From positions 9,686,510 through 9,750,509 of the forward strand of contig CM068315.1 in the NCBI GenBank assembly GCA_034766995.1: 64,000 bases of DNA, written 5' to 3'. This DNA is from Acanthacorydalis orientalis. Taxonomy: Eukaryota > Arthropoda > Insecta > Megaloptera > Corydalidae. The translations under genes were made by a program, and so were the position numbers. The first letter of the stretch is position 1. Every line of letters starts with the position of its first letter. Positions 22,261 to 36,038 of this stretch are shown here, piece after piece. The notes beneath the pieces are model-generated. The model was given only the letters and a program-made list of their open reading frames with translations. It ran no database searches and was not told where the DNA came from.

Positions 22261-22573
22261 GCTATATATTATTTAATATATTTAAAAAGATTTACAAATT
22301 ACTCAAATCTTAATATTTTATAATACTTTATTAAAAACATATTAACATCTTATATTTTTTTATATTATTTTTTAAATATACCATACAAATATACTGAAAA
22401 TTAAGGATAAACTCGCGAATTAAATTAAAATTTTCATAGATTTTTCGGTAAAAAAACATCATTTTTTTCTTATTCTCAGAAATAAATTTCCAATAAACTA
22501 GTTGTTATATTTGAAACCCTTTATAAAAAGTTATCGAGTACTTTTCCGAATACTATTGCAATTTATTCTTATA

Positions 22574-22795
22574 TAGGATGATTGAATGTAGCCTTCCACA
22601 TGTCTGTATTAGGTATTAAAAGGGGACGCCAGGATTAAAAAAAGTCCTGTTATTTTTTATTTAGTATTTTAGTTCAATTCAATACTAAAATACAATTGAA
22701 CAAAAATACTAAATGGAAGAGATAATGTGTTGTTCTTTTAATTTTTGCGTTTTTTTTTAATACTTTCAAGGGGAAGCCTATGTTGAATCAACTTA
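22574..22795 (+). mobile_element. Palindromic MITE A, copy 2
   Basis: Same order as copy 1: terminus GATTGAATGTAGCCTTCCAC, central palindrome with TTTTAGTTCAATTCAATACT and its partner, then TTTTTGCGTTTTTTTTTAAT and GGAAGCCTATGTTGAATCAA. TA at each end. No coding sequence. Confidence 0.85.
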
Positions 22796-23219
22796 TATAA
22801 GAAAAAATATACCTAGTGTTACACCTAATATAAATATTGGAGAATTATCTTTTTGTTATAATCTAAATTGATTTCATTTAAATGAATGATTGGCATAAAG
22901 ATATGAAATTAATATTTAATTGAATTTTTTTATATGATTTTTATCAAAAATAAATTTTTATTACTGAACGACTATTTGTTTGTTGCTCCATTTATTTTAT
23001 ATTCAAGTTATGAAAATATGATAATGTAAGTAATATATACATACATATATATATTTATATATATATATATATATTAGTCACATACATATATAATTACGTA
23101 TATAAAAGAATCCAAAATTTAAATTTATTTTATACTCTACACAAAGAAAATTTCAGATATAATAAAATAACTATTCAATGATAGATATATAAATATATGC
23201 ACATATATAAATATAAATA
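22796..23219. other. AT-rich, no gene
   Basis: AT-rich with scattered short TA and TACA runs near 23038-23105. Confidence 0.5.
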
Positions 23220-23225
23220 TATGTA

Positions 23226-23279
<54 letters not shown>

Positions 23280-23315
23280 TGTGTGTAGGTATACATGTGT
23301 GTGTGTGTGTGTGCG
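23220..23315. repeat. Compound (TA)n(TG)n microsatellite
   Basis: TA at 23228-23278 followed by TG-rich sequence to 23315. Confidence 0.95.
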
Positions 23316-23399
23316 TATGCATATCTATGTATTATGATGGTCTATATATTATGATAGTGAATAAAATCCCAGCAGAATAGAATAAATTCTCACTTACAT

Positions 23400-24170
23400 A
23401 TTTTCGTCTCTGAATATCGTATGAAAAGTTAATACGTAACGTGGAATATTTTCAATTCGCATAAAGAGCGTGTGAAAGTTTATTTACATTATATTGTTTA
23501 TTTTACATTTTAAATCGAGATTGATGTTATTCAAAGACGAAATAATATTTATTTTAGAAGTTTCAATGCTAATTTAAAAGCAGTTACAAAAACACGCACA
23601 AAAGTAAACCTTCGTACAAAACTCGAACCTGTGGCATTATTATAACAGCTTGTCGTCGTCGTACTAATTTTCATAACAAATTCATAGACGCTTCCCTAAA
23701 CTGTGTGCTTTTGTTGTGCGAAACGATGTATTTAATCCTTCATAAAACAGGACTAAAACTTTCATAAGTACACCTTCTCATATATGTTAAGAAAGGTATA
23801 ATATTTGACGTTCACAATTTAAATATCTAATTTGTACCAGTGCAAATATTGCGTCGTGTAGAATTAGCAATATAAATGTTTGGCGTTGCGGCAGTGTGAC
23901 GCGCGAATTGTTATTATGTGATGTGTGTTATCGACACGGAAGAAAATGTATAATATTCGGTTCTTGGAAACGATTCATCTCCACTTGTACGTATTCTCTG
24001 ATCTCTGAACGTTTCAATTAATTTTATACTAATTACACGATATTCCTTAACGTTTCCACTAAGCTCTTACATTCAATACGACTCGGAAGAAATGATGTTT
24101 CTTCGTGATGAGAAGATGAACTTCGTATCTATTGCTTTATAAAATGATAATCACGAACTTCTTTTCACAT
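23400..24170. other. GC-richer island
   Basis: Moderately GC-rich unique DNA with CpG clusters, for example GCGGCAGTGTGACGCGCGAA at 23888-23907 and CTTGTCGTCGTCGTAC near 23650. No long frame. Candidate regulatory element. Confidence 0.35.
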
Positions 24171-25790
24171 TCAGTCATTATTAATATTTAAAAATATGAT
24201 AATATATAATTGAATAGAACGATGGTCTTTTTGAAATTAAATAAAAGTCTACAAGTTATTTATACGCCAAAAAGAATTTTCGCAGAATGAAAGTTAAAAT
24301 ATATGATCAACGGTAAATCATAAGAAAGTACTTAGAGGAAGAATTTTATGAGATGATTTTTTCATGCTTTAAAAAGCATCAATATCTGATTTTAACAGTA
24401 TTATACACGGAATAAACATTTTAATACTTGACGATATTGAATTTAGAGGTAAAATATTAAAATAATATATAAATCAAATATTTTATTCTTTTATTTGTGT
24501 TAATGAAATAAATATTTTTAATAGGTAACATAGTTTTCTAAATCTCAAATTATCTAAGATTTTAAGTAGATTTTTTCTTAAATTTACTTTCAAGTCCCAG
24601 TGGGTCTCATTTTTGAAATAATCAAAAAATTAAACAATTATGTATACTATATTCTATTAACTAATTTATGAATAATGTTTTATTATTATTAGTTTAAACA
24701 ACAATTAAGAAGTTAAATGTTTTACTGTAAAGAACTTCTTGTTTCTGAAATTTTAAATCATAAGTAAATAAACAAACATTTAAGTAAAGATTAAAACCTT
24801 AAAAAATAATAATGAAAAATGAGTTAATTTAAATGTTATTGCATTATTAGCAAAATAGCAGTACCTTATTGATACTATAGAACTATAATACGAGTAGTAT
24901 TATTCTTAGATAAACATTGAATAATGTTAATAAAAAATTCCACAATGGATGAAAAAAGAAAAAATTACAATTATAATAATTTTCAGATTATAATTAAAAA
25001 TATTTTGAATTAAATAAAAACGAGTTAAAAATGTTTCTAATTATATTATAATAATATACAATACTTTGTATTCTAAAAAAAAAAAACACTGAATGAAAAT
25101 TTGACGCGGTGAAATGTAATTATTCATATAGAACTGTTCATATATTCAATATTTTGTCCTTTGTATTCAATTTTTTAATAAGTCAATTTTCATACAAAAA
25201 ATAATTATTTCAGAGATAAATACGCTTTAATTAAAAATATTTTTAGCTGTATGTCGTTATTTTTGTTTTAATCAAGTCATTCAGTCTAAAAATATATTAA
25301 AATTATTATTTAATATTTAACGATTATAAAAGTATTTAAATTGGTATTATTTTTTAAATGTATTCGTTTAATTGCTATAATTTACTATTAAAAATTTTAA
25401 AATTTGTATTCTAAGACCTAAAGATAATATTATAAAAATCAGTTAGAATACTAAATTAATTGTATAAAATTTATTATTAGAAATTTTATTGACAAATTCG
25501 AATGATTATCAGTTGAAATAGACTTTATATCTGTAGTAGAATATTTTACAATAAAACTACATTTACAAAGTTTTGTATAATAAAATCATTTTTAATCTCA
25601 CAAATACCCTTGTTTAATCTCATCCAATTACATACATAAAAAATGACAAATAAAGCGACTATACAAAACATAACAAACTAGGAAACCTTTCTGTTGTCAT
25701 TGAAACAATACAAGTAGTTCCTGTGAAATATGAATTACTAGGAAAATACGTATAAAAAAGGTCGCTCGTTGTCGCATTCACGAAACCATT
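24171..25790. other. AT desert
   Basis: No frame, repeat match or TIR pair seen. Confidence 0.5.
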
Positions 25791-26260
25791 TTGTATGAAG
25801 AATTAACAAATATTCATGCACTAAACACGGGGTAATTATCGTGATAATACATCAGCACGTGCAGTTGGGGAAGAGGACGCGCGTTCAGAACCTGGCTAGA
25901 GAGAGCTCTAGTGGGAAAGCCATTGCAACATGCAGAGTCATTTATCATACGAGTGAACACAATACTCTCGCCCGACCCACGTTGCCTCTCGCGTACCCGT
26001 ATACACACAAACAAAGATCTCTTCTTCCTTCGTATCCTATACAAGGTTTGATATGTGTGTGTGTGTATTTCGTCGTCCTCTCTACATGAAACGTCGTAAT
26101 ATATGTTTTAAACGGGTGAAAGTCGCAAAATCGCACCCACAACTCATACACTGATATTCGCTATCTTGTTTTATAAACACATCATCATTGTCTTGTTTGG
26201 ACTGATAAATTCAGTAGATATGAACCTGCGCCTTAATTAGGAAATTTCATATTATTTTTC
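25791..26260. other. GC-richer island
   Basis: Includes GAGGACGCGCGTTCAGAACC at 25873 and CTCGCCCGACCCACGTTGCC at 25967. Overlapping frames of 68-82 codons on both strands are typical of a GC-rich patch and none shows a known domain. Candidate regulatory element or UTR. Confidence 0.35.
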
Positions 26261-28200
26261 TATATTTTGAGATAAGGGGGTAATTTATCACTTAATAGAA
26301 TATTAGAATACAATGAACAGTGACAGAAAAAACATTAAATATTATAAACTAGTATTAGTGTTAAGCTGAATGTGTTTTTACTTACAGATCAATCTAACCA
26401 AAAGCCATTAAGAATGAATAATTTTAATTTTGAATAAAATTTATATAGGTACCTTTAAACTGATGTTTTCAAAGATTTTTTTATCTAATTTCATTTTGTC
26501 AAATATTTTTCATGATGGAGGTTATGCTAAAAATAGAAATGTCAATTATAGTCTCAGCTTAAATCACAGTTCCAAAAAATATCATTTTTATTAATGAAAA
26601 ATTGAAAAGGTTTTGACCTTTTTCACAATATATATTTAACTGTAGGGATAAAGACTCAGAGGATAAAATCGAAGTATTTTATTTATTATTCCATAAAAAG
26701 AAAGAACATACCTCTTGAGGTTTTTTTTTGATTTATTTTATACAGATTATTTTATGCCGAAATGATGAGAAAAGAATTCATATTAAACATAATAATATCG
26801 AACCTCTATACATAAATAAACATTATATATTTAAATACAAACATATTTTTCTAATGTAAATGGTGAATTAATTTTTATCTATTTGAATTATAATTACTTT
26901 TACATTTTCCAAAAAATAAGCAATTATTTTGCTAAAATTGAGCAATAAATTTTAATTGAAGTAGAAATGCTTTTATTTTATTTATATTCGCCACAAATAT
27001 ATATTCTTCTCTTACATCATATTCGATTTATGTGTTATTTTCTTATCTTTGGTAAGTCAAGATATTACGTTACTAATTAACAATTTCATATTAATAAGAT
27101 TATACGTTTTAATTTACCTAAAATGTAATGTTTTTTTGAAATTGAATTTTTGAAATTGTGAATATATTTTAGTTAAATGTATTTTACAATTTTGCTTTTA
27201 CAATTTTTATACCAAAAAAATTGTAAAAGAAAGGAAATCAACTCTCATATAAAAAAATCAGTAAAAATAATACGAATAAAAATTCCTTCTTAACATTTTT
27301 TCTTAAAGGGAAATGCTTATGTCAAATTCTTACAAATTCCCATATTATTTTTTTAGCTCCTTTTAATTAACGATTTCTCATTTATAACCATTTTATATTT
27401 CCATATATATTATTTTTTTATAAAATTAGTTATTTTTTAATTAAATATAGAATATGGATTTTTATTATTTTCATTATATTTTTTACCCAAATTATTTGGT
27501 TATACTTTTAACTAAATATTTATTTCAACCAATTTTTATATTTGATAATAGAGTAAATCTGTAAAAAAATTTTTAAACGAATATTGAATCCATTTTGTTA
27601 TAGGTTTATCTATATATTTTAAATCACGATTTTAATTTATATTTATAAATAATAATGGGAATAAAATTCATTTAGATAAATGTTGATTCATAATAGTAAT
27701 TGATACTTGAACGCGGCAATTTTATACAATAGAATGTATTAAATATATTTTATTATACTAATAGATTATTAACTAACAAGTTGCATAGAAAAATATATGA
27801 TTAACCGATTAAAATATATATAAACACAATTTTGAAGTTTTCTAAATAAAATATTTATTTAAAACGAATAATGAATATCATTTGATAATGAAAAAGTTAT
27901 TAAAATAATCATGTTTTAATCATCAGACTGAGATTTTCCTATTCTTTGGCATTAATCCATAAAATGTGATATTTTTATTAACATATTAATCGCTACAAAT
28001 TTGAAAATTAAATTTATTATAGTATTATTTATTTATATTCAAGGAATGTCAATTTCAATTTTGCTTCTGAATGAAATAAAATAGTTTAATAATTAAAAAG
28101 AATATATATTTGTATATATATATAATTTTTTTTAACAAATTGATATTAACATTTTATTATAACAAAATAAATAATGAAAAATGAATACAGTTCAGCATAT
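26261..28200. other. AT desert with a small hairpin
   Basis: AT-rich. A hairpin with 14-bp arms (CTTTTACAATTTTT at 27195-27208 and its complement at 27216-27229) is the only structure noted. Confidence 0.5.
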
Positions 28201-28201
28201 A

Positions 28202-28625
28202 TTAATAATTAATTCAGACAATTTATAAGTACCAGTATTATAATGAAATAAATTAAGAGTATATAAATAATTATTAATAAACAGATAATAGTATCTTGTT
28301 TAAAATTTTCAGATAAATAATTGAAAATTTCGTACTACTAACACTTGATAAAATCACTCAGATAAATCATGTGTATGACGATGAAATAACATGAATCAAA
28401 CCATTGAATAGAGCAAGATCATTTATTATATATTTTGTAAACACTTCTTTTCTTATTTATCAAAATAATTAAACATCTGAAAAATGTTAAGAATTTTTAT
28501 ATTAAATTAAATATTAAATATTTGTTTTTGCACTTTACTTAACTCTACGTTTGAAACGAATTAAAAGTGTATAGTAAGAACATAATCTTTGAAATACTAG
28601 TATTTTTAATTTATATTTTATAAAG
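28202..28625 (+). repeat. Direct duplication, copy 1
   Basis: Aligns over its whole length with 29890-30322. Shared strings include AAGTACCAGT, TTAAGAGTATAT, TTCGTACTACTAA, AATCATGTGTATGA and AATGTTAAGAATTTTTATAT. The two copies are in the same orientation about 1.7 kb apart. They do not begin TG or end CA, and no retroelement coding lies between, so LTRs are unlikely. Confidence 0.8.
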
Positions 28626-29889
28626 TTTACTATAATTTAATTATATTGTATGTCTTAAAAGCGACCTAAACTGTATTATTTGGGTAAAAAGTACTTGTTA
28701 CGAACAATTTGATTAGAAAATAAGGAACATCAGAAAGACCCTAGTCTTTTAAATAAATGAGGGTTGTGTGCACTGATAATAATCTTGTTAAGGGACGATA
28801 TATGGTTTTATTGTAGCAAGATATTAAAGTGAAGAAGGTTGAAGCTCAGATCCGATTGTAATATGATTAAAAATATGTAAACTGATAAGGAAAATTTGAA
28901 GAGTTAGTATTTTTTGCCATTGAATTATTAAAAATAATTATTGACAATTTGATTGAAAGGAAAAATATACACATTAAAAATATTTTTAAAGTAATTATAT
29001 TGTGTATCTTCTTAAAATTTACTTATTTAATTCTTCATTTCTATAGAACGTTATTAATATACTTCAAATCATGCTAAATTTAAAAATCTTTCAATTTTCT
29101 AAATTTGTATAATTTTCTAAATAATTAAATTTGGTTTCATTTTTGTTATAACTTCAAATAGTAAATGTTGATATAGAACACTAGTCATCATTCAAAATAA
29201 TGCAAATACAAACTATCTAGCCACTTTGCTATCAAAATAGTGTATCTAATTCACGAGTCAGTGAGAACAGTAAATTGTACGAAAATACCTTCAGCACTAT
29301 TTCGAGCAACCGTGCATTTTTAATAAACCGACACTGTTCAAAATTCATGAATTCATTGTTGTTTCAGATCCTGTATAAACTGTAATCTATAACTAGAGAC
29401 CTTTCATTCCTACATACTTTATATACATGATACAATATAATTGGGCGGTAAAATATATTTATTAAAAGGTTTGATTTTTATTAAAAATATGATTTATGTT
29501 CATTGCGAATTAAAAGATATTATATTATTTTTAGAATGAACTCCAGCATCATATTTTTTACATATCAATATGGTGTATGATTTACATTTTGTGCCTGCAT
29601 AAAATGAGATTTTATTTTACTATTATTAATTTATTTAAATCTCTATCAGTTCCTTATTTATTCATTAAAATAATAAATTATTCTAAAAAAAATGTTCTAA
29701 CGATAAATATTTTTTTGATGAATTTATATAGGTAAATAAAACCGTTTTAAAATAAGTTGAACTAAATTGAGAAAATAAAGTTTTTGCTTTAATTTGTACA
29801 GCATACATGTTATATACATTTTTTTTATTTATTTATGAATAATATTGCCAATATCGAATTGGTTAAATTTTTCATACAGTTTTAATGGC
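28626..29889. other. AT-rich spacer between direct copies
   Basis: Mostly AT-rich, with a mildly GC-richer stretch around 29200-29420. No coding frame recognised. Confidence 0.5.
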
Positions 29890-30322
29890 AATAATTAATT
29901 AGGACGATGTACAAGTACCAGTCTTATAATGAAATTAATTAAGAGTATATGACTAATTATTCATAAACGGATGATTATATCTTATTTAAAATTTTTAAAT
30001 AAATAATTGAAAAATTCGTACTACTAATATTTGATAAAACCACTCAGATCAATCATGTGTATGATGATGAAATGAAATAAAATGAAATGAATCAAATCAC
30101 TGAACAGATCAAGATCATTTAATAATATGTTTCATAAACACATGGTTATTTTATTTTTAAAAATAATAAAACGCCTGGAAAATGTTAAGAATTTTTATAT
30201 TAAACTAAATACTGAATATTTATCTTTCCACTTTATTTAATTATGGGTTTGAAATGAATGAAAAGTGTATAGTATATAGTTTTTGAAATACTAATATTTT
30301 TAATATATATATATATTATAAA
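29890..30322 (+). repeat. Direct duplication, copy 2
   Basis: Partner of 28202-28625. It has a small insertion of ATGAAAT-type units near 30070 and expanded TA at its right end. Confidence 0.8.
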
Positions 30323-30416
30323 GATATATATTAAATTATATTTTTTTCTATACTTATTACCATTTTAATATAATTTATTAAAAATAAAATAAAAAACAAC
30401 ATTAAAATATAGTTTT

Positions 30417-30420
<4 letters not shown>

Positions 30421-30459
<39 letters not shown>
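30421..30459. repeat. (TA)n microsatellite
   Basis: About 38 bp of TA. Confidence 0.95.
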
Positions 30460-30466
<7 letters not shown>

Positions 30467-30710
30467 ATCTTTAGAAAACTATTATTAAATAAAGATCATG
30501 AATAATTTATTCCAATTTTAACAATCAAATGTCTTTATTTTCTGTATATTCCATTACAATTCACAAAATCATTCCCATTTATCTCTTCCTGGATTTTTTA
30601 AATATGTTAGTATCAGTGATAATTTTTCGTATCTCTTTTTTGCAGTAGATTATACCCATTTTTAATTAAATTATTTGTTTTACAAATTAAGTCTGTTTAT
30701 TCTGGCTTCT

Positions 30711-30759
30711 GTCTATCTATCTATCTATTTCACTATTTTTCTGGTTATTTCTGTAATTC

Positions 30760-30794
<35 letters not shown>
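30711..30794. repeat. (CTAT)n and (TA)n
   Basis: Four CTAT units at 30713-30729 and a TA tract at 30762-30794. Confidence 0.9.
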
Positions 30795-30796
<2 letters not shown>

Positions 30797-31577
30797 ATAC
30801 TTTTCGTATTTATATACAGATTTGTCTGAAAATGTGAAATTACTTTGATATTCACGAATGTACATTTCATTTGCATAGATTTTATACGACTAAAGTAACA
30901 TAAATACTATTTTCTCTAAGTAAAGATCAATCTTGGATTAAAATACTTTTAAGATATTTTTTCTTCGGATTTATCTACCTTCATTAAAATTAATTTTATT
31001 TTTAATCTCCTGATAAGTTCCAAAGTAAAAAAAATATTTTTGGTGATAATTTGTTTTAATTAGACATATATTTGGATATTAGAATTTTTTTAATTTTTAT
31101 TTGTTTTTATTTATCTCTCTTTCTTTCTCTCTCTCTATATGTACATAAGTATATGTATGTTTAATTTAATAAAAATACAAAAATGACAATTTATTAAACA
31201 AAATAGAAAGATAAATCAACAATATTCGACTTTTTTAGTTATAAAATATATTAAAAATGTGTAGTTGCAATTAAATATAATAATTATATTAATAGACGAA
31301 ATTAAAGAGATAAAGTAAAAATATTAGTTTCTGTTAATAATAAAAATTTAAAATTAGTATTTTTTTAATTTCAGCAATTCTTTATATTGACTGCTTTTAA
31401 TTGCAAAATACATGTTTGAAATAAGTTTGTATTAAATTATATATTTCTCCTATATAATTTCTTAAGTTAATGTTCAAGTTATTTATACTTGACTTAATGA
31501 AAAGTTTGTAAATAAAAAACATTCCTTTCTTAATATATTAAGAAAACTTCAGTTATAATAAATCGATGATCAATCGT

Positions 31578-31579
<2 letters not shown>
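30795..31579. other. AT-rich, no gene
   Basis: A CT-rich run near 31116-31136 is the only texture. Confidence 0.5.

Positions 31580-31633
<54 letters not shown>
31580..31633. repeat. (TA)n microsatellite
   Basis: About 52 bp of TA. Confidence 0.95.
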
Positions 31634-31639
<6 letters not shown>

Positions 31640-31889
31640 ATACATTATTTATATATTATTTTTTACGAAATTTAAAACTTTTTAAACAGTATGAAATTAA
31701 CTAATTGAAGTAATATATTTTAATTTGTATAAATATTCAAATTTTTAAATAATTATCCAGTATATTATATTGAATTTTAACTTATTATATACTAATATAT
31801 TTAATTTAATAGAAGATAAAAAATTGCTTAACTTATCTTAAATCAAATCATACTCTTTTGCAATATATTATTTTACTTATAAGATAGTC

Positions 31890-31916
31890 AATATATATAT
31901 ATATATATATATATAT
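31890..31916. repeat. (TA)n microsatellite
   Basis: About 26 bp of TA. Confidence 0.9.
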
Positions 31917-32875
31917 TTCCTCCATATAAATAATTACACGTAAATGTACATTACAGATACTTTCTTGTTAGATTTATGAAATTAAAAAATGGAATTATAA
32001 AGTAGTACTTGAATTTTTCTCGTAATGTGACGTTTATATCATACTTTTTATATACTGGAGAAATCAACTAAATTGAAGCACTGTAATTGACAAGATAATT
32101 TATAATCTTTAATTCAAGCGAAAATAATTTTCATCGTAAGAAGAGCTTAATTTCTTGTCATATTTAATAGTTCTTTCATTGAATGAAATACAGTTTGTTC
32201 TAATTACATATAATCTTATTCTCTTAAAATATATTATTGTCTATCCGCTAAAACGAAATCAGTCATTTTATCAGTATAAAACGACATTTTATCATTGGAT
32301 ATATTTAAGTCATTTTTATTCAAAAGATTCTTGTGTAATTGTAATAAATAATCATTTAATGCAAATAAATTAAAAAAGTACAATTATATATACATGAACA
32401 ACTGTTATTTTTTGAAGATAATTAAATAAAATATCAATTGATTTTATAATACAAAAAATCAATTTTAGAAAAGATAATATTATCATAAATAATTCCATGT
32501 GATTAAAATTTTAACCACTAATTTATATAATTAAAATTTACCAAATTACATGATTGAATGTTAAAAATATTTATTATAAATATATTAAAAAACAAATATA
32601 ACATCACACTCCACTTTGATTTAATATAAGGTTAAGGTTACAACGTAAACACCATTTTTAAAAATATAAAGATATCTATTTTTTACTCTAGTTATAAACA
32701 TGAAGTTTTTGGAAAGATGTGTAGAATGTATTTCAAATAAATTTAATCATGTGCATTTGTTTAATTGTGTTGATGAATGTTTAATTTATAAATAAATATT
32801 TGATGATGTCTTCTATCCATAAGAAGACAGTACTGAAGATTATTATCCAAACAGCACACATACACATACACACAG

Positions 32876-32877
<2 letters not shown>
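31917..32877. other. AT-rich, no gene
   Basis: A 72-codon plus frame (32155-32373) is AT-driven (Ile, Leu, Tyr, Asn) and not recognised; I do not call it. Confidence 0.5.
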
Positions 32878-32926
<49 letters not shown>

Positions 32927-33093
32927 CACATGTTATATAAAAAGTATGTTGGTTGGATTGCGTGCACTGTTGTTTAAATAAATCCATCTGAAATAATGAA
33001 GCATTAAATTTCACAAAATGTATTTCATTTATTAAACCTCGCTGATATCTTTTATATTTTTTGTTATAATTGAATTTTGATTGGTAAGCTGTA

Positions 33094-33138
<45 letters not shown>
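32878..33138. repeat. Two (TA)n tracts
   Basis: Tracts at 32878-32926 (one break) and 33098-33138. Confidence 0.95.
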
Positions 33139-33142
<4 letters not shown>

Positions 33143-33595
33143 AAGCTCTTTCAAAATAACACATCAAGCGTGAAAAATAAGCTGCACGAAGATAATAAAT
33201 TTATCAGTTGACTTTTTTGTCGTTCAGGAAACAACTTTTTCACATTTTTATTGTCATGGCAAACAGAATTTTTAATTAAATATTATCGCGATAACTTATT
33301 TGTGTATTTTTATATTTTAATTTTATTGTTGTATGTGTACATTTACGACTTTTGAATAAAGTATACTATGTATTTTATACTGTTGTATATATCGAAGTCT
33401 TTTTTCCGTCTACATATGTCTATATATGTCTATATATGTTCACGTACGTTGTTTGTGGTTCGAAAAACAGCTCGTTTTAGTTTATTTTACTGTTATTTGT
33501 GTAGCTAGTTCTTCTATAAATTTCACTCGAAATTTTATGTTATTCATAAATTTTTGTTTACAGATGTTTTTATTTTCTTGTAATTTTTAAATGCG

Positions 33596-33598
<3 letters not shown>
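33139..33598. other. AT-rich, no gene
   Basis: Contains a short direct repeat TCTATATATGTCTATATATG at 33418. Otherwise nothing. Confidence 0.5.

Positions 33599-33640
<42 letters not shown>
33599..33640. repeat. (TA)n microsatellite
   Basis: About 42 bp of TA. Confidence 0.95.
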
Positions 33641-33643
<3 letters not shown>

Positions 33644-33903
33644 TTGAACAAATTAGTTTATCCTCGTTCATCTCACAATACGTATTTATTGTATATAAAA
33701 TTCTACACTCTTAATATATTTTCAAAAGACTAAGTTGTTTATAATAAGAAAAGGAGACAAGTTTTCAAAATAATATTAAGTAATTAATATTAAGTATATA
33801 ATATTAAGTATTAAGAATTATTAATTATATAATCGTTAACAGTAGTCTTTTTTAAAAGTGAATTAATTATTATACTTACTTTTTTTAATATATTTATAAT
33901 ACA

Positions 33904-33904
33904 A

Positions 33905-33938
<34 letters not shown>

Positions 33939-33948
33939 CATTTAATAT

Positions 33949-33991
<43 letters not shown>

Positions 33992-34006
33992 AATATTAAA
34001 TGATAT
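33904..34006. repeat. (CA)n, then palindrome with a (TA)n core
   Basis: (CA)n(TA)n fills 33904-33938. The arm ATATCATTTAATATTA (33935-33950) is perfectly inverted at 33991-34006 around a 40-bp TA core. Confidence 0.9.
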
Positions 34007-34108
34007 TTGGTAAATTTGAATTATATAAGTGTATAGCGAAAAGTTCAATTACTTAAAATTATTTTTAATAATTTTATTTTTTCTATAAATTATTTCTTGT
34101 GTTATAAA

Positions 34109-34171
<63 letters not shown>

Positions 34172-34315
34172 ATATATATATATATATATATATATCATTG
34201 AATGAAATTATTTGGTAAATTTTAATTATATACGTGTGTAGTTAATAGTTCAATTACTTAAATTTATTTTTAATAATTTTATTTTTTCTAAAATTCTTTT
34301 CTTGTGTTATAAAAC
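34000..34315 (+). repeat. Tandem duplication, 205-bp period
   Basis: 34000-34110 and 34199-34315 share TTTGGTAAATTT, AGTTCAATTACTTAAA, AATAATTTTATTTTTTCTA and TCTTGTGTTATAAAA. The intervening 34112-34194 is TA repeat with two breaks. Confidence 0.85.
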
Positions 34316-34402
34316 CAACTGATATTTTTCTAAATTATTTTCAAACTATAACAATGGGTTATTAATTCCGAATATAAATAATAACAATTCAAATAAATAC
34401 AT

Positions 34403-34446
<44 letters not shown>

Positions 34447-34461
34447 ATATATATATATATA
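34403..34461. repeat. (ATCT)n(TA)n microsatellite
   Basis: About ten ATCT tetranucleotides followed by TA. Confidence 0.95.
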
Positions 34462-35155
34462 TGTGTATATATATAGATATAGATATACAAAATTATATTT
34501 TCTTAAATCTAATTACATTAAACGATTATTTATTATAATTGCAGAAGAATGTTTCAAATGGAAAAAAGGCTTTTAAATATATACAGTAATAAAATTTCGT
34601 TTGATACTAGTTAGTTGATAGCCAATGGTATATTTTAAGAGAATAGGATTACATGTAACTCGAACAAACTGCATTTCATTCAATAAAAGAGCTATTAAAT
34701 AGGACAAAAAATCAAGCTGTCTTACGATGAAATCGCCTTTAGCTCTTGAATTAAAGATTCTAAATTATGTCGTGCACTTAAAATGCTTCTATCTTAGTTG
34801 ATTTGTAGAGTATCTTCGTAAAGATAAAATTAAAAAGTCTGCTATAAACGTCATATTAATTAGAAAAATCTAAGTACTACTTTTCAGATCCTATTTTTTT
34901 AATTTTAAAAATTTAATAAGACAGTATCTGTAATGTACATTTATATTTTAATTACTTTTTATACTTCGAGTAGTAGTTTGTTTCTCTAGCTCTACTTATA
35001 TAACGATGTTCTTTTATAATACTTTCTAATTGTTTTATTAAGTAAGATAAATCCATCCTAATTTAAATTTCTTAGACATTTTTTATACTATTAAGTTAAC
35101 CAAAACAATTATTTTAATAGCAGTTTTCACTACTGAATATTTTTGTTTACAAAAA

Positions 35156-35157
<2 letters not shown>
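34462..35157. other. AT-rich, no gene
   Basis: Nothing recognised. Confidence 0.5.

Positions 35158-35214
<57 letters not shown>
35158..35214. repeat. (TA)n microsatellite
   Basis: About 56 bp of TA, followed by a short direct repeat of CATAAGTAAA. Confidence 0.95.
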
Positions 35215-35216
<2 letters not shown>

Positions 35217-35802
35217 ATAAGTAAATACCATAAGTAAACCATAAGTAAATACATGCAAAAATTGGAAAAATATTTAAAACTAATTTCATCCTAATGATAG
35301 TTAATATGATTCGTATAATATTTGGTTTTAATATGAAATTGAATTGTATTTTAAGTCAGAATAAATAAGTATCATACTTAAAGCTAAGTAAAAATTTACT
35401 ACAATTATATTTTTATTGACTACAAGTGCACTAGTTTTATGGAAGAATAACTAATAGTACAATATTAGATAAATTGTATATACGCTTACATTTAACAAAT
35501 AATAAATAGATTGCTGTATTTGTTCAAGAAATAAAGAAGTTAAACCATAAGAAAACATAGATTTTTGCAATTTATTCAATGAAAAAGTGTTATATATAAT
35601 ATTGAAGGAATACGTTTGTAACATTTTAATGTAATTAATGAAAACGAGTTTATTGTTTTATTATTTTTGAAGTTGTAAAAAATATTTTGAATTTTTTTTT
35701 GATTTTTTATGATATTTCTCTTTATTTTACCTAATTATGAATATACATTAATTATAATTAATGTGTACTATCCAATTACGTTATTATATCATATAATTAA
35801 AT

Positions 35803-36038
35803 TAGAGCTTCTCCTCCAGCTCGCTGCACTCACTTACTTCTCAATTATAAGTCTGCATATATAACAGAATAAAACAACAAACAATTTTTAAAATTGATTT
35901 ATGTCTTTAAAATCGTTATCGCAGATAGATTGCAACGTTGCTGATTTATATATGAGATAAACATATTTGGGGTACCATGAAACCTTGACATCATAAATAA
36001 AGAAATTGACCTCATCGAATTTCCTGTGGATCATTTTG

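Noticed and set aside
25814..26151. Three overlapping frames on both strands
   Set aside because: Stop-poor GC-rich island; none has a domain, a convincing start or splice context.
28202..30322. LTR retrotransposon with 430-bp LTRs
   Set aside because: No TG...CA ends, no primer-binding site and no coding interior.
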